From contig BHEQ01000104.1 of assembly GCA_003864535.1 (NCBI GenBank), forward strand, positions 1 through 7,095: a stretch of DNA of 7,095 nucleotides, in the 5' to 3' direction. The translations under genes were made by a program, and so were the position numbers. Under the pieces are notes generated by a model that was not told the origin of the DNA, made no database searches, and saw only the letters and a program-made list of their open reading frames with translations. Source of the DNA: Gammaproteobacteria bacterium. GTDB taxonomy: Bacteria > Pseudomonadota > Gammaproteobacteria > Cardiobacteriales > Wohlfahrtiimonadaceae. This document shows positions 5,600-7,095 of this stretch, in pieces; within the stretch, counting starts at the first letter, position 1, and every line of letters starts with the position of its first letter.

Positions 5600-6626
5600 A
5601 ATTTGAGTCCTTGATATTATATAAAGCAAGCTCTCTTAAAACGGAATTTTTATGCTCCTCACCAGAATTTGGCTTGATAATTATAGTGCCCAAATTAACG
5701 CCAAAGTTTTGCTGCTGTTCGTAAAATTTAATAACCCAATAACAAATACAAGATAATTTATGTTCTAAAGAGCCTTCAAAGCTTTCTAAATTTAACCAAA
5801 TATCCATACCTGCTTGCGCATTAAATTGTTTAACGAGCAAACCCTGTCCTTTAGATAGAGCCTTCCATGCGATTCTATTTATACCATCACCTGCTTGATA
5901 AGCGCGTAAGCCCATAAAATCATCTACACCAATTTTAGTTGTTGCTTTAGTTTCTTGATCTGAATAGACATCTAGATCATTGTTTTCTTGTTTAAATGTA
6001 TTTTCAAAAGGATATGGATAAACCAATGCCTTTTGATCCAAATCGACATAACTCCAAGCAACCGCCAAGCCCAAGGGATAGCGACTCTCGATTTTAAAGC
6101 GCGGCAGTTTTAGATAGCCACGCTGATCAGACTCACAAATCAAAGTTAATAATGCAGGCGAAAGAGCACTAACCGAACCTTGATCGTAACTTGTACTTGT
6201 CATGATTTTAATTTGATGATGATCTTTTTTATGCCCTTCAAGACAGATATTAAAATGAGCGCGTTCACCTAAAAAAATCGGCATAACTCCTTGCGCACTT
6301 AGCTTAATATTAGCTAAATTACGCCAAGTTTGAATAATATTGATCGAAAATAGCGAGAATAACCAAAAAGCTACCGCATAAATTAAAGAATTCTCAAAAT
6401 TAATCGCAGCAATCAGCATAAGTGCTAACGCTATGACAAAGCCAATCCCAGCCTTACTTGGCAAAATAAACACTTGTTTATGATTTAAGCTAAGGCTTGC
6501 AGCTTTTGGAATTCTTTTTTCAATCCAACCACTGAGCTTCGTTCCACTTCGTGGCGATCCACTGTGTGGCAATCCACTCCGTGGCAATCCACTTCGTGGC
6601 AAATTTAAATAACGTGATTTAGGCAC
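5592..6626 (-). CDS. DUF58 domain-containing membrane protein
   Basis: A 344-residue protein with two adjacent hydrophobic helices at about 57-76 and 80-98. A soluble C-terminal part follows, carrying the DUF58 signature at about 236-260 (DFMGLRAYQAGDGINRIAWK, the family's D-x-GLR-Y-x-x-GD-x-x-R-I-x-W-K pattern). DUF58 proteins show distant similarity to von Willebrand factor A domains and are nearly always encoded beside MoxR ATPases, where they are thought to be partners or clients. The biochemical role is unproven. The start is GTG at 6626, supported by a strong AGGAGG four bases upstream; an ATG-only search would miss it. Residues 9-33 are an unusual five-residue repeat (LPRSG, LPRSG, LPHSG, SPRSG, then the degenerate TKLSG) in the basic N-terminal segment, which I infer to be cytosolic. 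The gene lies 9 bases after moxR and overlaps the transglutaminase gene by 8 bases. Confidence 0.92.
   Translation of the reverse strand: MPKSRYLNLPRSGLPRSGLPHSGSPRSGTKLSGWIEKRIPKAASLSLNHKQVFILPSKAGIGFVIALALMLIAAINFENSLIYAVAFWLFSLFSINIIQTWRNLANIKLSAQGVMPIFLGERAHFNICLEGHKKDHHQIKIMTSTSYDQGSVSALSPALLTLICESDQRGYLKLPRFKIESRYPLGLAVAWSYVDLDQKALVYPYPFENTFKQENNDLDVYSDQETKATTKIGVDDFMGLRAYQAGDGINRIAWKALSKGQGLLVKQFNAQAGMDIWLNLESFEGSLEHKLSCICYWVIKFYEQQQNFGVNLGTIIIKPNSGEEHKNSVLRELALYNIKDSNYV
5608..5612 (-). promoter_or_regulatory. Shine-Dalgarno site that sets the transglutaminase start
   Basis: On the minus strand AAGGA lies 8 bases before the ATG at 5599, inside the last codons of the DUF58 gene. It supports that ATG over the in-frame TTG at 5629, because the site is downstream of the TTG and could not serve it. 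Confidence 0.75.
6529..6603 (-). repeat. 15-bp tandem repeat with internal hairpins at the start of the DUF58 gene
   Basis: Four head-to-tail 15-base units occupy 6544-6603 on the plus-strand reading: CCACTTCGTGGCGAT, CCACTGTGTGGCAAT, CCACTCCGTGGCAAT and CCACTTCGTGGCAAA. A degenerate fifth unit precedes them at 6529-6543 (CCACTGAGCTTCGTT). Each full unit holds the inverted repeat CCAC-NNN-GTGG. The stem is identical in all four copies while the three loop bases vary. The array starts 24 bases downstream of the GTG start and encodes the LPRSG-type pentapeptide repeat. Confidence 0.9.
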
Positions 6627-6630
6627 AAAA

Positions 6631-6636
6631 CCTCCT
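6631..6636 (-). promoter_or_regulatory. Strong Shine-Dalgarno site of the DUF58 gene
   Basis: AGGAGG on the minus strand, preceded by TTTA, sits four bases before the GTG start at 6626 and touches the last base position of the moxR stop codon. It is the best ribosome site in the window and confirms the non-ATG start. The spacing is slightly short. Confidence 0.8.
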
Positions 6637-7095
6637 TAAATAACCACAGCAACATTTTGGCGCAACCATGCGATAAGCTCTGTTCCATCTTTAGCTGAAG
6701 ATGCCGAATCCTTCAAACGATGCCCACATACGGCAAGCATAATCGCTTGGATATCATCAGGAATCACATAATTGCGTTTTTCTAAAAATGCATAAGCTTT
6801 CGCTCCATTCATTAACGCAAGTGAGCCACGTGGAGATAATCCTAAGCTAAATTGATGTTGCGAGCGCGTTGCAATTGAAATTCTTAAAATATAATCAATA
6901 ACTGCATCACTTACATGGATTTTATCAATCGCAAGTTGAATTTGGGTGAGCTCAACTTTAGATATAAGCGGCTGTAATGCGGCTATTTTATCGCGCGGAT
7001 TCCCACCTTTTAACATTTCAAATTCAGCATCTTGAGCAGGATAACCCAAAGATATACGCATTAAAAAGCGATCCAATTGTGATTCAGGTAAGGGA
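6636..7095 (-). CDS. MoxR-family AAA+ ATPase, C-terminal part (cut by window edge)
   Basis: Only the last 152 codons are inside the window; the reading frame stays open to the right edge, so the gene continues outside. The visible part begins PLPESQLDRFLMRISLGYP, the highly conserved MoxR block at the end of the AAA_3 ATPase core, with Arg (LDRF) in the position of a conserved arginine of that core. The AAA lid follows, with SPRGSLALMNGAKAYAFLEKRNYVIPDD conserved (SPRGS and the YV-PDD pattern). Walker A and B motifs must lie outside the window. There is a TTG within the frame at 7076, but it is an internal Leu codon (QLDRF), not a start. MoxR ATPases act as chaperone-like remodelling enzymes, usually with DUF58 and VWA partners. 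Here the gene is followed after 9 bases by DUF58 and then the transglutaminase, the standard cassette. The stop codon overlaps the ribosome site of the next gene. Confidence 0.93.
   Translation of the reverse strand, partial: PLPESQLDRFLMRISLGYPAQDAEFEMLKGGNPRDKIAALQPLISKVELTQIQLAIDKIHVSDAVIDYILRISIATRSQHQFSLGLSPRGSLALMNGAKAYAFLEKRNYVIPDDIQAIMLAVCGHRLKDSASSAKDGTELIAWLRQNVAVVI

Noticed and set aside
6544..6603. CRISPR-like array
   Set aside because: The units are contiguous 15-mers with no unique spacers, they are in frame with the DUF58 gene, and no cas gene is present.
6636..7076. Complete small 146-residue gene starting with TTG at 7076
   Set aside because: The frame is open beyond the TTG to the window edge, and the upstream codons (PLPESQ) belong to the conserved MoxR block, so this is the truncated C-terminal part of a larger ATPase gene.

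Overview
The window is about 7.1 kb of A+T-rich, tightly packed bacterial chromosome. The ygfB-pepP gene pair is a classic gammaproteobacterial neighbourhood. The RnfB-like protein is soluble and has an Arg-rich C-terminal arm, the form I associate with Moraxellaceae-like gammaproteobacteria and many betaproteobacteria. Together these suggest a low-GC gammaproteobacterium. I cannot name a genus from the sequence alone.

Left half, plus strand (142-2822): three head-to-tail genes form one apparent operon. They are a UPF0149/YgfB-family protein, a full-length Xaa-Pro aminopeptidase (PepP, M24B family, all metal ligands present) and a six-helix YoaK/DUF1275 membrane protein. The stop and start codons are fused (TAATG) or directly abutting. 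Bases 1-141 are the leader region. It holds no convincing gene and only a weak promoter candidate.

Right half, minus strand (7095 down to 2832): four genes form a second apparent operon, in transcription order. They are the C-terminal part of a MoxR-type AAA+ ATPase (cut by the window edge), a DUF58 membrane protein, a TgpA-like membrane-anchored transglutaminase with an intact Cys-His-Asp triad, and a stand-alone RnfB-type ferredoxin that overlaps the transglutaminase gene by 4 bp (ATGA). MoxR-DUF58-transglutaminase is a widespread cassette linked to envelope functions. The ferredoxin coupled to its end is the less expected member.

The two operons converge with only 9 bp between stop codons. 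No IS element, CRISPR array, tRNA, rRNA or phage gene is visible, and no stretch over 300 bp lacks a gene. The main unusual signal is in-frame repetitive DNA in three separate genes: 12-bp units in ygfB, an Asn/Asp/Ile linker in the rnfB-like gene, and 15-bp hairpin-forming units at the start of the DUF58 gene. I did not find a clearly new biological system. The gene set is mostly ordinary housekeeping.
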